DNA of 64,000 bases from Pseudalkalibacillus sp. SCS-8 (GCF_040126055.1 NZ_CP143541.1:1-64000); one strand, 5' to 3'. Counted from the first letter of the stretch, positions 26,978-35,932 are shown. Program-made: numbers and translations. Notes: generated by a model not told the origin, from the sequence alone.

Positions 26978-28078
26978 GTGAAAAGACGTGTGTTAGTAAT
27001 CGGGGTTGGGTTGATCGGTGGATCTCTCGCCTTAGCGATAAAAAAAGAACATGAAGATATCATCATCGGATATGACTTGAACCGTGAGGAATGCGAGTTG
27101 GCGGAAAAGCTAAATGTTATCGATGAAACAACGACGGATCTACAAGCTAGTGCAGAAGAAGCGGATCTGATCATTTTCGCAACTCCTGTTGAACAAACGT
27201 TGCAGTTGATGGACCAAATGAGTGGATATCAATTCAAGCAAGACGTTATCTTGACCGATGTCGGCAGTACGAAAGCTGTCATCATGAGGCACGCCCAAGC
27301 ATTTCACCAAAAAGGTATCGTCTTTATCGGCGGGCATCCGATGGCTGGATCACATAAAACTGGTGTAGCTAGTGCGAAAGGACATTTATTTGAGAATGCT
27401 TTTTACATCCTCACGTTATTACCAGGGACGCCGGCTGAAAAAATAGATCAATTGAAAGAGTGGTTGAAAGGGACCAAGGGGAATTTTCAAGTGATGGACC
27501 CAGAGGAGCATGACCACGTAACCGGCGTGGTCAGCCATTTCCCTCATGTCATGGCTGCAAGCCTTGTACGGCAAGTACAAAACCAATCCGAAACCCATGG
27601 AATGGTCAATCGTTTAGCAGCGGGTGGATTCAGGGACATTACGCGAATTGCATCCAGCAGCCCGACGATGTGGCGAGATATCATCACTCATAACCGTGAA
27701 AACATCCTCACCTTACTGGATGAATGGATGATTGAAATGAAGGAAGTACGCCGGATGGTTGAGGACGGGAAGAGGGATGTACTCCATGATTACTTCTCTA
27801 GTGCAAAAAAATATCGCGATACCTTTCCAGCCAATAAAAAAGGTGCCATTCAATCGTTCCATGATCTCTATGTCGATGTTATTGACCATGTCGGGGTCAT
27901 CTCTCAAGTCACTGGTCTCTTAGCTGATGCGAATATCAGTATCACGAACGTAGGAATCATTGAAGCTCGAGAAGACGTTTATGGCGTTTTGAGGTTAAGC
28001 TTCCGGACTGAAGCGGATCGAAAGAGAGCAAAAGCATGCCTTGAACACCATAATTTTGATACGTATTTAGCTCTTTAA
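26978..28078 (+). CDS. tyrA: Prephenate dehydrogenase
   Basis: TyrA oxidises prephenate to 4-hydroxyphenylpyruvate for tyrosine. The Rossmann motif GVGLIGG is at 9-15, and the catalytic-histidine segment is GGHPMAGSHKTG. A C-terminal ACT domain (about 295-366, HVGVISQVTGLLADANISIT) suggests amino-acid feedback. 366 residues. The GTG start at 26978 has GAGGAG upstream. It is 13 bases after hisC and 32 bases before the pheC-like gene, a compact operon. Confidence 0.96.
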   Translation: MKRRVLVIGVGLIGGSLALAIKKEHEDIIIGYDLNREECELAEKLNVIDETTTDLQASAEEADLIIFATPVEQTLQLMDQMSGYQFKQDVILTDVGSTKAVIMRHAQAFHQKGIVFIGGHPMAGSHKTGVASAKGHLFENAFYILTLLPGTPAEKIDQLKEWLKGTKGNFQVMDPEEHDHVTGVVSHFPHVMAASLVRQVQNQSETHGMVNRLAAGGFRDITRIASSSPTMWRDIITHNRENILTLLDEWMIEMKEVRRMVEDGKRDVLHDYFSSAKKYRDTFPANKKGAIQSFHDLYVDVIDHVGVISQVTGLLADANISITNVGIIEAREDVYGVLRLSFRTEADRKRAKACLEHHNFDTYLAL

Positions 28079-28110
28079 GGAACCACTATTCATTCATAGG
28101 AGGGGAAAAT

Positions 28111-28920
28111 ATGCAACACGCAATTGAACAGATGAAAACCCATTCAGCACAACTGGAGAGCGGTCACTTTTTTAACCCCTCCGCTGGTGTTTATCTGAAA
28201 TCAAGACTGGATGTGATACTCCAACGTGGAAGGATTCGGGTAGGAACAACAGGAGACTATAAACCCTATTCTTATTTGGATTCACACACACATCGATACG
28301 AAGGCTATGATATCGATGTCGCACGTCATCTTGGAGACCAATTGGGCGTACACGTGGAATTCATCAAGACATCCTGGCCGACAATAATGGAAGATTTGCG
28401 GAAGGATTGTTTCGATATATCGATGGGAGGCATTAGTCGGAATTTGGAACGACAGAAGATTGCTCATTTGACCAGACCTTATGTGAAGGATGGAAAAGCG
28501 CCGCTCATGCGCTATGAGGACCACATGAAATTTACGTGTTTAATGGATATCGACCAGCCTGGTGTAAAGATCGGCTTGAATCCAGGAGGTACGAATGAAC
28601 GGTTTGTCAGGAAACATGTAAAGAACGCTGATATCCTCATATGCGAGGATAATCTTATGATCCCAGGCATGGTAGCAGAAGGGAAGGTTGATGTGATGAT
28701 AACAGACCACGTGGAAGCATCCCTCTATGCAAAGAAAGATGAACGGTTATATGCCGCCCTAGGGGATAATCCATTCACCAGAAGTGAAAAGGTCTATATG
28801 CTCCATCGAGGTGACCTTGATTATCAGAATTGGATCGCATTATGGATGGAAGAAATGGAAGAGGAGGGGACTATGGAGCGGTTGAAGGTGAAATGGGGCC
28901 TGAATCAATCGGTACGATAA
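28111..28920 (+). CDS. PheC-type cyclohexadienyl (prephenate/arogenate) dehydratase
   Basis: A 269-residue periplasmic-binding-protein fold, but with no signal peptide or lipobox, so probably cytosolic. It aligns by eye along its length with Pseudomonas PheC: RLDVILQRGRIRV-GTTGDYKPYSY, TSWPTIM (W89), NLERQ, IDQPGV, NPGGTNE (157-163), the TDHVEASL segment (E202, matching the catalytic Glu of PheC) and PFTRSEKVYML. PheC converts prephenate to phenylpyruvate. The operon context (Phe T-box, hisC, tyrA) supports that activity. The alternative is an amino-acid ABC binding protein, but no permease or ATPase gene is nearby. Confidence 0.82.
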   Translation: MQHAIEQMKTHSAQLESGHFFNPSAGVYLKSRLDVILQRGRIRVGTTGDYKPYSYLDSHTHRYEGYDIDVARHLGDQLGVHVEFIKTSWPTIMEDLRKDCFDISMGGISRNLERQKIAHLTRPYVKDGKAPLMRYEDHMKFTCLMDIDQPGVKIGLNPGGTNERFVRKHVKNADILICEDNLMIPGMVAEGKVDVMITDHVEASLYAKKDERLYAALGDNPFTRSEKVYMLHRGDLDYQNWIALWMEEMEEEGTMERLKVKWGLNQSVR

Positions 28921-28926
28921 ATAAAA

Positions 28927-28956
28927 AAACCGAGCTGATAGCAATCAGCTCGGTTT
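28927..28956. terminator. Terminator between pheC-like gene and dck
   Basis: A 13-bp stem AAACCGAGCTGAT / ATCAGCTCGGTTT. The T-run is long on the minus strand (for dck) and short on the plus strand, so it mainly serves dck but may act for both. Confidence 0.85.
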
Positions 28957-28970
28957 CCTTATGAAAAGTA

Positions 28971-29642
28971 TTATACATGTTGCAGATTACGGTTTCTGTT
29001 GATTGTTTCGCCAATTTTCTTAAGGATTGGTTCAACGGATTCAGGGTTTTTGACAAGGTCGTAATCGTTGATGTTGATTTTCAAGACTGGGCAGGTCGTA
29101 AAGTTATTGATCCAGTTCTCATAACGAGAATGCATTTCCTCCCAGTAAGCAATCGGTGTTTGTTGTTCCATCGGTCGTCCTCGCAGCTTGATGCGTTCAA
29201 TGATATCTTCAAGACTGCCTTCGATGTAGATCAATACATCAGGATGCGGGAAGAAAGGTGTCATAACCATCGCTTCAAAAAGACTCGTGTAAGTCTCATA
29301 ATCGATGTTCGTCATCGTCCCTTTATCATAATGCATTTTCGCAAAGATGCCCGTATCCTCATAAATGGAACGGTCCTGAACGAATCCACCGCCTTGCTCG
29401 AACATACGCTTCTGTTCCTTGAACCGCTCAGCGAGGAAATAGATTTGCAAATGGAAGCTCCAGCGTTCAAAATCCTGATAGAACTTGTCCAAATACGGGT
29501 TTGTATCGACCTTTTCCATAGATGTATCGAAGCTAAGCTTTTTTGCGATCGCTTTGGTCATTGTTGACTTACCGACACCGACCGTACCGGCAACCGTTAT
29601 GACCGCATTTTTTGGTATATTGTATTTCTCATGGATGCTCAT
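28971..29642 (-). CDS. dck: Deoxyadenosine/deoxycytidine kinase
   Basis: Phosphorylates deoxyadenosine and deoxycytidine in nucleoside salvage. P-loop AGTVGVGKST is at 18-27, and the deoxynucleoside-kinase segments YLDKFYQDFERWSFHLQIYF, FVQDRSIYEDTGIFAKM and LRGRPME are present. 223 residues. Its start overlaps the dgk stop by four bases (ATGA), so the two are translationally coupled, as in Bacillus. Confidence 0.95.
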   Translation of the reverse strand: MSIHEKYNIPKNAVITVAGTVGVGKSTMTKAIAKKLSFDTSMEKVDTNPYLDKFYQDFERWSFHLQIYFLAERFKEQKRMFEQGGGFVQDRSIYEDTGIFAKMHYDKGTMTNIDYETYTSLFEAMVMTPFFPHPDVLIYIEGSLEDIIERIKLRGRPMEQQTPIAYWEEMHSRYENWINNFTTCPVLKININDYDLVKNPESVEPILKKIGETINRNRNLQHV

Positions 29643-30280
29643 TGTTTCACTTCCTTTTGGTGAAAAGTATCGTGGACAACCCGCAATATATCATCAAGCT
29701 GATCAGGGTTTTGGACAAAATCGATCTGATCACCGTCAATTGTCAAAACAGGAATATCCGGATGCAGCTTTTGGAATTGATACATGAAGATTTCATAGTC
29801 CGAAGAAAGCTGCTTTAAATAATTCGGATTGATGTTCTTCTCAATGTCCCTACCACGTAGTGATATACGCTTCAACAACGTCTCCAGACTTGCTTTTATA
29901 TAGATCACCATGTTCGGTGAGGGCATGTCCTTTGTGAGAATCTCGAAGATTTGCATGTACTTTTGGAAATGGACCTCTTTCAACGTCCGCATAGCAAAAA
30001 TCCGATTCTTGAAAATATGATAGTCCGAAACGACAGGACTTTTATGTTGTAATTGTAATCGATCAATGTCTTCCAATTGCTTGAATCGGTTACAGAGGAA
30101 AAACATTTCTGTCTGGAAGCTCCACTCTTCGATATCATCGTAGAACTTTCCGAGAAATGGATTCTCTTCAACGATTTCCTTTAGAAGATAATAATCGAAC
30201 TGATCGCTTATCGCTTTGGCTAAAGATGTTTTACCGACACCGATAGGACCTTCCACTGCGATGAAGGGCGTCTTATCCAT
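29639..30280 (-). CDS. dgk: Deoxyguanosine kinase
   Basis: Phosphorylates deoxyguanosine; the partner of dck. P-loop EGPIGVGKTS lies at about 9-18, with YDDIEEWSFQTEMFFLCNRF and SLRGRDIE later. 213 residues. ATG 30280 (MDKTPFIAVEGPIG) has AGGAGG eight bases upstream. An in-frame extension to 30370 has no SD and is not family sequence. Confidence 0.94.
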   Translation of the reverse strand: MDKTPFIAVEGPIGVGKTSLAKAISDQFDYYLLKEIVEENPFLGKFYDDIEEWSFQTEMFFLCNRFKQLEDIDRLQLQHKSPVVSDYHIFKNRIFAMRTLKEVHFQKYMQIFEILTKDMPSPNMVIYIKASLETLLKRISLRGRDIEKNINPNYLKQLSSDYEIFMYQFQKLHPDIPVLTIDGDQIDFVQNPDQLDDILRVVHDTFHQKEVKQ

Positions 30281-30372
30281 AAAAGTGCCTCCTATGTACA
30301 AAATAGACAAATACCATTGTACCACACGGTGACATAAATCGACAGGTTGATTCATAAAAAGTGGACGCAAAA

Positions 30373-30464
30373 AAGTGCCGGATAACTTTCGCAGGCTTGT
30401 TCAAGAATTCTTATTGTATAAGGAACTCAGAAACTTCCCTAGAAAGAGACCGGCACTTCTTTTT
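30373..30464. terminator. Long-loop hairpin between dgk and phoH-like gene
   Basis: AAGTGCCGG (30373-30381) pairs with CCGGCACTT (30450-30458) across 68 bases, with A-run and T-run flanks on the two sides. It can serve as the terminator of the minus-strand PIN-PhoH gene. The long loop is unusual and may contain the dgk promoter. Confidence 0.55.
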
Positions 30465-30479
30465 TAAACAGCATACATG

Positions 30480-31877
30480 CTATAAATGACGCGCAGCTTT
30501 TTCCGCGAGATTGGAGCGTTCAGTACGTGAGAGTCGGATGATTCCGATTTCCTCTTCTGACTTCAAACGCTCAATCGTGTACGTGAGGCCGTTGTTGACT
30601 GAATCGAGGTAAGGGTGATCGATTTGATCAGGATCACCGACGAGTACAATTTTCGTTCCTTTACCTGCTCGGCTCACAATGGTTTTCACTTCATGCTTTG
30701 TCAGGTTTTGAGCTTCATCGATAATGATGAATTGATTCGGAATACTCCGCCCTCTAATATAGGTGAGCGCTTCGATTTCCATGTTCAAGAGCTCAATTTC
30801 CTTTTCAATCTTAGGAATACCGCCATTTTTATCATTTTTCTTATTCGATTCAGGATCGATATTGAAGAGTTGTTCAAGGTTATCAAAAATCGGCTGCATC
30901 CATGGACGAAGCTTTTCATCCTTCTCTCCTGGCAAATAACCGATATCTTTTCCCATCGGGACGATAGGGCGTGCAACGGTGATTTTCGTATAATGCTTCA
31001 TATCTTGTGTTTCATGTAAGGCAGCTGCCAGGGCGAGTAGTGTCTTTCCAGTCCCAGCCCTTCCGATTGCACAAACCATCTCCACTTTCGGATCCATAAG
31101 GAGTTCTAGAAACATCCGTTGTTCCACATTCTTTGGTCGCAGACCCCAGACAAATGATTCATCATCGGTCTTGAACAATGGTCGGCATACAAGTTTATTC
31201 GATTTTTTGAGAACCCGTCCTAATGCTGACTGGTTGGTTCCTGCATTACTTTTCATTAATAAGAAATCCTGTGGATAAACATCGGTTTGAAGGTATTCGG
31301 TAAGCTGGGAAAGAGGGAGTTCATGGTTTGCATGGAATGCATTGATTAATTCAGGGGAAACCTGAAGCTCGTGGTAACCTTTATGAATCGTGAGGGAACT
31401 CTCGACGAGTCGATCGTTTTCATATAATTGTGCCATGAAGTTAGGCGTGTTCAATGATTTTTTCAGTGCATCTGCTTTCGCAATCAATAAAATGTCATTC
31501 GACACCAATACGATGTCCCTTTTCGGTTGTTCGAGGGCAATATTAACCGCAACAGCGAGGATACGGTTGTCATTCGAATCTTCGTTGAAAATGCTCTTGA
31601 TATTCTCAAAGCTACGGTGGTTCAGTTCAATGACGAGTGTGCCTCCATGGTCAAGCGGAAAGGGTTCGTGTAAGCGGTCTTTGTATTTTTCACGCAATGT
31701 CTTATACTGTCGGCCGAATTCACGTGCATTACGACCAACCTCATCCTGCAACCTTTTTTTCGAATCGATTTCTTCGACGACTACAGCCGGGATGACGACA
31801 TTGTTCCCTGCATATTTAAAAATGGAAGCAGGGTCATGTAAAATAACATTAGTGTCCAAGATATAGATCTTGTTCAA
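30480..31877 (-). CDS. PIN-PhoH family RNA-processing ATPase
   Basis: 465 residues in two parts. The N-terminal PIN nuclease domain has acidic residues in ILDTNVILHD (D8), EEID and SNDILL. The C-terminal PhoH ATPase has Walker A GRAGTGKT and Walker B FIIIDEAQN. This is the PhoH2 architecture (B. subtilis YlaK), linked in other bacteria to RNA unwinding and cleavage. TTG start at 31877 with GAGGGG upstream. It is not a neighbour of dgk in B. subtilis, so this is a local rearrangement. The exact substrate is unknown. Confidence 0.9.
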   Translation of the reverse strand: MNKIYILDTNVILHDPASIFKYAGNNVVIPAVVVEEIDSKKRLQDEVGRNAREFGRQYKTLREKYKDRLHEPFPLDHGGTLVIELNHRSFENIKSIFNEDSNDNRILAVAVNIALEQPKRDIVLVSNDILLIAKADALKKSLNTPNFMAQLYENDRLVESSLTIHKGYHELQVSPELINAFHANHELPLSQLTEYLQTDVYPQDFLLMKSNAGTNQSALGRVLKKSNKLVCRPLFKTDDESFVWGLRPKNVEQRMFLELLMDPKVEMVCAIGRAGTGKTLLALAAALHETQDMKHYTKITVARPIVPMGKDIGYLPGEKDEKLRPWMQPIFDNLEQLFNIDPESNKKNDKNGGIPKIEKEIELLNMEIEALTYIRGRSIPNQFIIIDEAQNLTKHEVKTIVSRAGKGTKIVLVGDPDQIDHPYLDSVNNGLTYTIERLKSEEEIGIIRLSRTERSNLAEKAARHL

Positions 31878-32307
31878 GGATCCAACCCCTCTCGAGAATG
31901 ACTAGTATACGCATAATTACATATTCGATTTTATACCTAGCTTTACCTTTAATATCGGTCAATTACTCATGGAAATGTTAGCTAAAGATAGATGATTCAA
32001 TCAATGAAATCAACAATCCGTTCAAATAAATGTTTCCAGGATGCAGGCTCAGTAAGATCGTTTCAGCGGATACCAGCTTTCCATATATCATATGAGATAA
32101 ATGATAATTCGGTATCGTTTCCTGTGAACATTTATAAGTAATTTATTCCAAATCCATGACCGGATTCCGACGTAAAAAGGGAGTAGGTGGTATTTTGTAC
32201 ATGTATATGAGGGAAATCGGGATTTCATAAGTGGCTAAGGAGAATTCCTTTGATATATTTACGAATCAGGTTAGAATGATTATAATAATGAATGTCTTAA
32301 AAAACAT
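31878..32307. other. Intergenic region before tRNA-Arg
   Basis: 430 bases without a convincing gene. A TATAAT at 32281-32286 is a plausible -10 for tRNA-Arg, but no good -35 is seen at the right spacing. The promoter of the minus-strand PIN-PhoH gene should also lie here but is not obvious. Confidence 0.5.
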
Positions 32308-32383
32308 GGCCCCGTAGCTCAGGGGATAGAGCGTCGGTTTCCTAAACCGTGCGTCGCAGGTTCGATTCCTGCCGGGGCCGCCA
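32308..32383 (+). tRNA. tRNA-Arg (CCU)
   Basis: A 76-nt cloverleaf. Acceptor GGCCCCG pairs with CGGGGCC (32373-32379), the discriminator is G, and CCA is encoded (32381-32383). Anticodon CCT is at 32341-32343, reading AGG. The T arm is GGTTCGATTCC. It is a solitary tRNA followed by a strong terminator. Confidence 0.96.
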
Positions 32384-32412
32384 TTATCATATCGTAAATG
32401 TTATAAATTCTA

Positions 32413-32441
32413 AGGGGCTGTTAACAGCCCCTTTTTTTTTA
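32413..32441 (+). terminator. Terminator after tRNA-Arg
   Basis: The stem AGGGGCTGTT / AACAGCCCCT is followed by T9. Confidence 0.92.
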
Positions 32442-32628
32442 TGTCTATAAATATCACTAAGTTGAGATTTTTTACATATGATGACCTTTATAACTAATTT
32501 TCAACTCGTCTAAATGGGAAAAAATGTATCAATTATGGGGTGCAATCAATACATTATAGTGGGTCTTTTAAAAAGTCAGTGCTTGTACGGATGATTTCGG
32601 TCTTAATCGTTAAAAGGAGCTGAAATCA

Positions 32629-33015
32629 ATGGTAGACCATAGGAAAAAGGAAACTCATGGTAAGAAGCAATGTACGTTTGATATGCCTCCCGCCAGCTGT
32701 CCCTTGATCTATCCACGTCACCATGAAAAGAATTCACGTCATAGGCAGTCCGTTTTGAAAGTCGAAACGTATACGTATTTTACTCGGGCAAAAGGAACAC
32801 AACGAGTGTATACCAATGAAGATGAACTGACAGAGTATGGCGGAGACGAAGGGATAATCGATCCCGCAAACGTCTCTTACTTCAACTTGTTCGTTAACGG
32901 GATACTCCAGCCCCATTCCTTGTATGATGTTGAAGAAGGGTGTCTTATTCTTAACTCGGTTGACCTCCCACCCCAAGGAGCGCCGATCAGCCTCCAATTC
33001 ATTGTGATCAGCTAG
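32629..33015 (+). CDS. DUF4183-like protein (first of pair)
   Basis: 128 residues. A basic, His-rich N-terminal part (about 1-45) is followed by a compact domain with VSYFNLFVNGILQPHSLYDV and PISLQFIVIS, which resembles DUF4183, a domain common in spore-forming Bacilli with no assigned function. There is no signal peptide. AAGGAG lies eight bases before ATG 32629. The downstream neighbour encodes a second member 32 bases away, so an operon is likely. A link to the spore surface is conjecture. Confidence 0.72.
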   Translation: MVDHRKKETHGKKQCTFDMPPASCPLIYPRHHEKNSRHRQSVLKVETYTYFTRAKGTQRVYTNEDELTEYGGDEGIIDPANVSYFNLFVNGILQPHSLYDVEEGCLILNSVDLPPQGAPISLQFIVIS

Positions 33016-33047
33016 TCTGAATCTTATAAGAAAGAGGTGAACCACCG

Positions 33048-33425
33048 ATGGCTCTTCAGTTAATAAAAATGGTGGTTAATGCATCAATTAATACGAATTT
33101 AAAACCTAACATAAAAAGGTGCTTTCATGTAACGAACCAGATTGTGACTACTGAAATTGTCATTGATGCAGCGGATTTTTTCCAAGATGATGGTTCTGTT
33201 GTTACAACGTTACCCGCATTAGATAATGAAAACAGTTATTACAATGTGTTTATAAATGGTGTCATGCAAATGGGCGGAATTTCAACCTATACACCCGGTG
33301 GGACGGGGGTAGGCAACTTGACGATCACCATACCACCTGGAGGAGATCCGATTCTTTCAGGAACGCCAATCGTGCTTGAAATCGGTATTTTTACACCAGA
33401 ATCCAACACCACCATTAACACATGA
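33048..33425 (+). CDS. DUF4183-like protein (second of pair)
   Basis: 125 residues with the same core as its neighbour: YYNVFINGVMQ, then a Gly/Pro-rich loop (TPGGTGVG) and IPPGGDPILSGTPIVLEIGIF. It is a tandem paralogue of the preceding gene. GAGGTG lies about nine bases upstream of ATG 33048. It converges with a SASP gene. Function is unknown. Confidence 0.72.
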   Translation: MALQLIKMVVNASINTNLKPNIKRCFHVTNQIVTTEIVIDAADFFQDDGSVVTTLPALDNENSYYNVFINGVMQMGGISTYTPGGTGVGNLTITIPPGGDPILSGTPIVLEIGIFTPESNTTINT

Positions 33426-33445
33426 GATACAATCGAAAATAAAAA

Positions 33446-33471
33446 AGATCTTCCTATTATAAGGAAGATCT
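33446..33471 (-). terminator. Terminator of the SASP gene
   Basis: The stem AGATCTTCCT / AGGAAGATCT is followed on the minus strand by a T-run. It may also stop plus-strand transcription from the DUF4183 pair. Confidence 0.8.
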
Positions 33472-33495
33472 CTTTACCAAGAGGAAGCCTGTCGA

Positions 33496-33687
33496 TTAAC
33501 GGCCACCAAGTTGTGCTTGAGCTTGCTGCACTAGACGCTTAGTGATTTCTCCACCAACAGAACCGTTTTGGCGAGAACTAGTGTCTGGTCCAAGTTGTAC
33601 TCCGAATTCTGAAGCAATTTCAGTTTTCATCGCATTGATAGCAGCTTGCGCACCAGGTACGACTAATTGTTGATTGTTTTGAGCCAT
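33496..33687 (-). CDS. Alpha/beta-type small acid-soluble spore protein
   Basis: 63 residues, [20 protein letters not shown] and onwards. The germination-protease site segment [10 protein letters not shown] and the DNA-binding segment [16 protein letters not shown] are typical of major alpha/beta SASPs, which coat and protect spore DNA. GAGGTG precedes ATG 33687. A well-matched SigG promoter lies 53 bases upstream. An in-frame earlier start (33732) would include the leader and is rejected. Confidence 0.95.
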   Translation of the reverse strand: MAQNNQQLVVPGAQAAINAMKTEIASEFGVQLGPDTSSRQNGSVGGEITKRLVQQAQAQLGGR

Positions 33688-33739
33688 GTCACTCACCTCT
33701 ATTCCTTTAAAATCAGTGGAGGTAATTACCACTTGAGGT

Positions 33740-33768
33740 TAGTATGAATAGAGCGAATATTTTTATAC
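33740..33768 (-). promoter_or_regulatory. SigG promoter of the SASP gene
   Basis: On the minus strand: -35 GTATA (33764-33768), 17-bp spacer, -10 CATACTA (33740-33746). This fits the forespore SigG consensus (GHATR, CATnnTA). The rest of 33769-34073 holds only a 15-bp palindrome GTGGCTATAAGCCAC near 33868 and no recognisable gene. Confidence 0.8.
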
Positions 33769-34073
33769 AAAACTAAAATAGGTAAATTAAGGAAATTCGG
33801 CAAAATGACGTATATCGCCTTTTTCCCACCCCAGAATTTTTATATAATTGTTATGGATGGAACGCATGTGGCTATAAGCCACACGTACTTCCGGTCTTTC
33901 TTGCTACAATGGTTTTATGAACCAATCTTTCGGTTCGAATTATATTAAATATCCCTTCTTTATCACTTCTTCATTACACCATACCCATAGCGATTTGTAG
34001 CCTTATATACGAATAATAATTCTTCTAATCCAAACACACATAGCTGATATGCAACAAGTTGGGAGGGGTTTGC

Positions 34074-34628
34074 ATGAGAGAATGGCTTGTAAAAGCAAGA
34101 AAGCAAAAAGGATATACACAAGCACAGGTTGCCACACAATGTTATATTGATCGATCTTATTATGCGCAAATTGAAAAAGGGGCCCGGAACCCAAGTATGG
34201 AAGTGGCCAAAAAAATAGCCACAGCTCTAGGCGTAAGTCCTTCCACCTTTTTTCACAATCAATATGAAGAACCATCGTTTCTATTATTATTGAGAAATTC
34301 TCAAATGGTCATCGCTTACTGTAATCTTGATTTAGAATACATATGGATCTTCAATCCTCATTCTGAGTTTGAAAGTTCGAATATACTTGGCAAAAGAGAT
34401 GATGAGATTGCCGATAATAAAGGAACAAGAGAACTGATGGCTCTGAAACAGGAAATCATTGATTCAGGAATGAAGATGAGGAAAAAGATCAAGTTCCCAC
34501 TTACACATGGAGAAAGTATCTATGATGTTTATGGGGAGCCGATTCTAGATAAGCAAGGTAAGACCATTGGCGTCATCACCATTTCATTGGAAATTACAAA
34601 GAAATCGCAAAAGTCTACACCTGTCTAA
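34074..34628 (+). CDS. XRE-family regulator with PAS-like domain
   Basis: 184 residues. The N-terminal Xre/Cro helix-turn-helix (about 1-62) contains KGYTQAQVATQCYIDRSYYAQIEKG and the family NPSMEVAKKIATALGVS. The C-terminal part (about 75-180) reads like a PAS fold: VIAYCNLDLEYIWIFNP, ILGKRDDEI, and GEPILDKQGKTIGVITISLEIT. It is probably a one-component sensor-regulator with an unknown ligand. ATG 34074 follows GGGAGGGG. It is monocistronic with its own terminator. Confidence 0.82.
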   Translation: MREWLVKARKQKGYTQAQVATQCYIDRSYYAQIEKGARNPSMEVAKKIATALGVSPSTFFHNQYEEPSFLLLLRNSQMVIAYCNLDLEYIWIFNPHSEFESSNILGKRDDEIADNKGTRELMALKQEIIDSGMKMRKKIKFPLTHGESIYDVYGEPILDKQGKTIGVITISLEITKKSQKSTPV

Positions 34629-34643
34629 TGGAAATAAACGATA

Positions 34644-34695
34644 CGGGTGGTTCATTGGATGTCCTCAAGTGACATCAATCTGAACCACTTTTTTG
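34644..34695 (+). terminator. Terminator after the XRE-PAS gene
   Basis: A branched stem: GGTGGTTCA (34646-34654) / TGAACCACT (34681-34689) with inner GATGTC/GACATC, followed by T6. Confidence 0.85.
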
Positions 34696-34721
34696 TTTCA
34701 CATGAAACAATCGTATGTCCA

Positions 34722-35204
34722 TCACTTCACGATCACTTTAAATGCATAGGCTTGATCGCCTTTGTCTTTCCAGCGAGCGAAAACGTCATAGACGTACACC
34801 CCTTCCTCAGTAGGGACGGTGATTTCATATTGCCCTTCATATTGTTCTTTCTCTTCACCGTTGTTCCACACAGTCATATGCAAGTCATCAGGTTTCAGAT
34901 CCTGGAAGGAAAGTCGAATCGTTTCACCCTTTTCGACCTTCGTAGGTTCCATATCCTTCGTCAATTCCACTGATCCAGCTTTATCAACACAAATACCCTG
35001 GCTCTCATTCTTCCAGCAATAGGTCCCTTTCACATGGGGAATTTCCTGCTGAGCAAGTTGGATGGATACGTCAGGAGGTTGTTCTAACGATTTCTTTTCC
35101 CCTTCACTACCCGATGAAGATTCACCGGGGGAAGCCGTACCACAAGCAGCTAATAGAAGTATGGAGAGGATAAAATGGATTGAAATAAACCGTCGGCGTT
35201 TCAT
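34722..35204 (-). CDS. Putative lipoprotein, unknown function
   Basis: 160 residues. A signal peptide with lipobox LLAAC (lipidated Cys at about 21) is followed by a Ser/Gly/Glu-rich linker, predicting a membrane-anchored outer-face protein. The C-terminal part (EGQYEITVPTEEGVYVYDVFARWKDKGDQAYAFKVIV) looks like an all-beta, Ig- or cupredoxin-like fold. A central pair of Cys (YCWKN, GICVD) could form a disulfide. AAGGAGTGAG precedes ATG 35204. I do not recognise a named family. Confidence 0.78.
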   Translation of the reverse strand: MKRRRFISIHFILSILLLAACGTASPGESSSGSEGEKKSLEQPPDVSIQLAQQEIPHVKGTYCWKNESQGICVDKAGSVELTKDMEPTKVEKGETIRLSFQDLKPDDLHMTVWNNGEEKEQYEGQYEITVPTEEGVYVYDVFARWKDKGDQAYAFKVIVK

Positions 35205-35312
35205 AGTCTCACTCCTTTTCTCTAATGACGGATGCCGACCACATACGTTTCATTTTAAGAAAACGATCGAAAATCCCCACGATGGTTTGTGTTCGGCATA
35301 ACGTTGATGTAA

Positions 35313-35816
<504 letters not shown>

Positions 35817-35903
35817 GATGGCTTGATAAGAAAATACATCCATGTTATAGTAGCACCTGCTGTCGTTAATTGAATGACAGCTCTTCATTCAAATATTTTA
35901 CAG

Positions 35904-35932
35904 TTGATTTTATGGACAATCGAGCGTATACT
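35904..35932 (+). promoter_or_regulatory. Promoter of SRP RNA
   Basis: -35 TTGATT (35904-35909), 17-bp spacer, -10 TATACT (35927-35932). The start would be about 40 bases before the mature RNA, consistent with a processed precursor. Confidence 0.7.

Noticed and set aside
28111..28920. Annotation as amino-acid ABC transporter substrate-binding protein
   Set aside because: There is no signal peptide, no lipobox and no permease or ATPase genes beside it. Sequence segments and operon context favour a PheC-type dehydratase, although the folds are the same.
28977..29567. 196-codon plus-strand open frame opposite dck
   Set aside because: Antisense shadow of a clearly recognised kinase, with no start signal.
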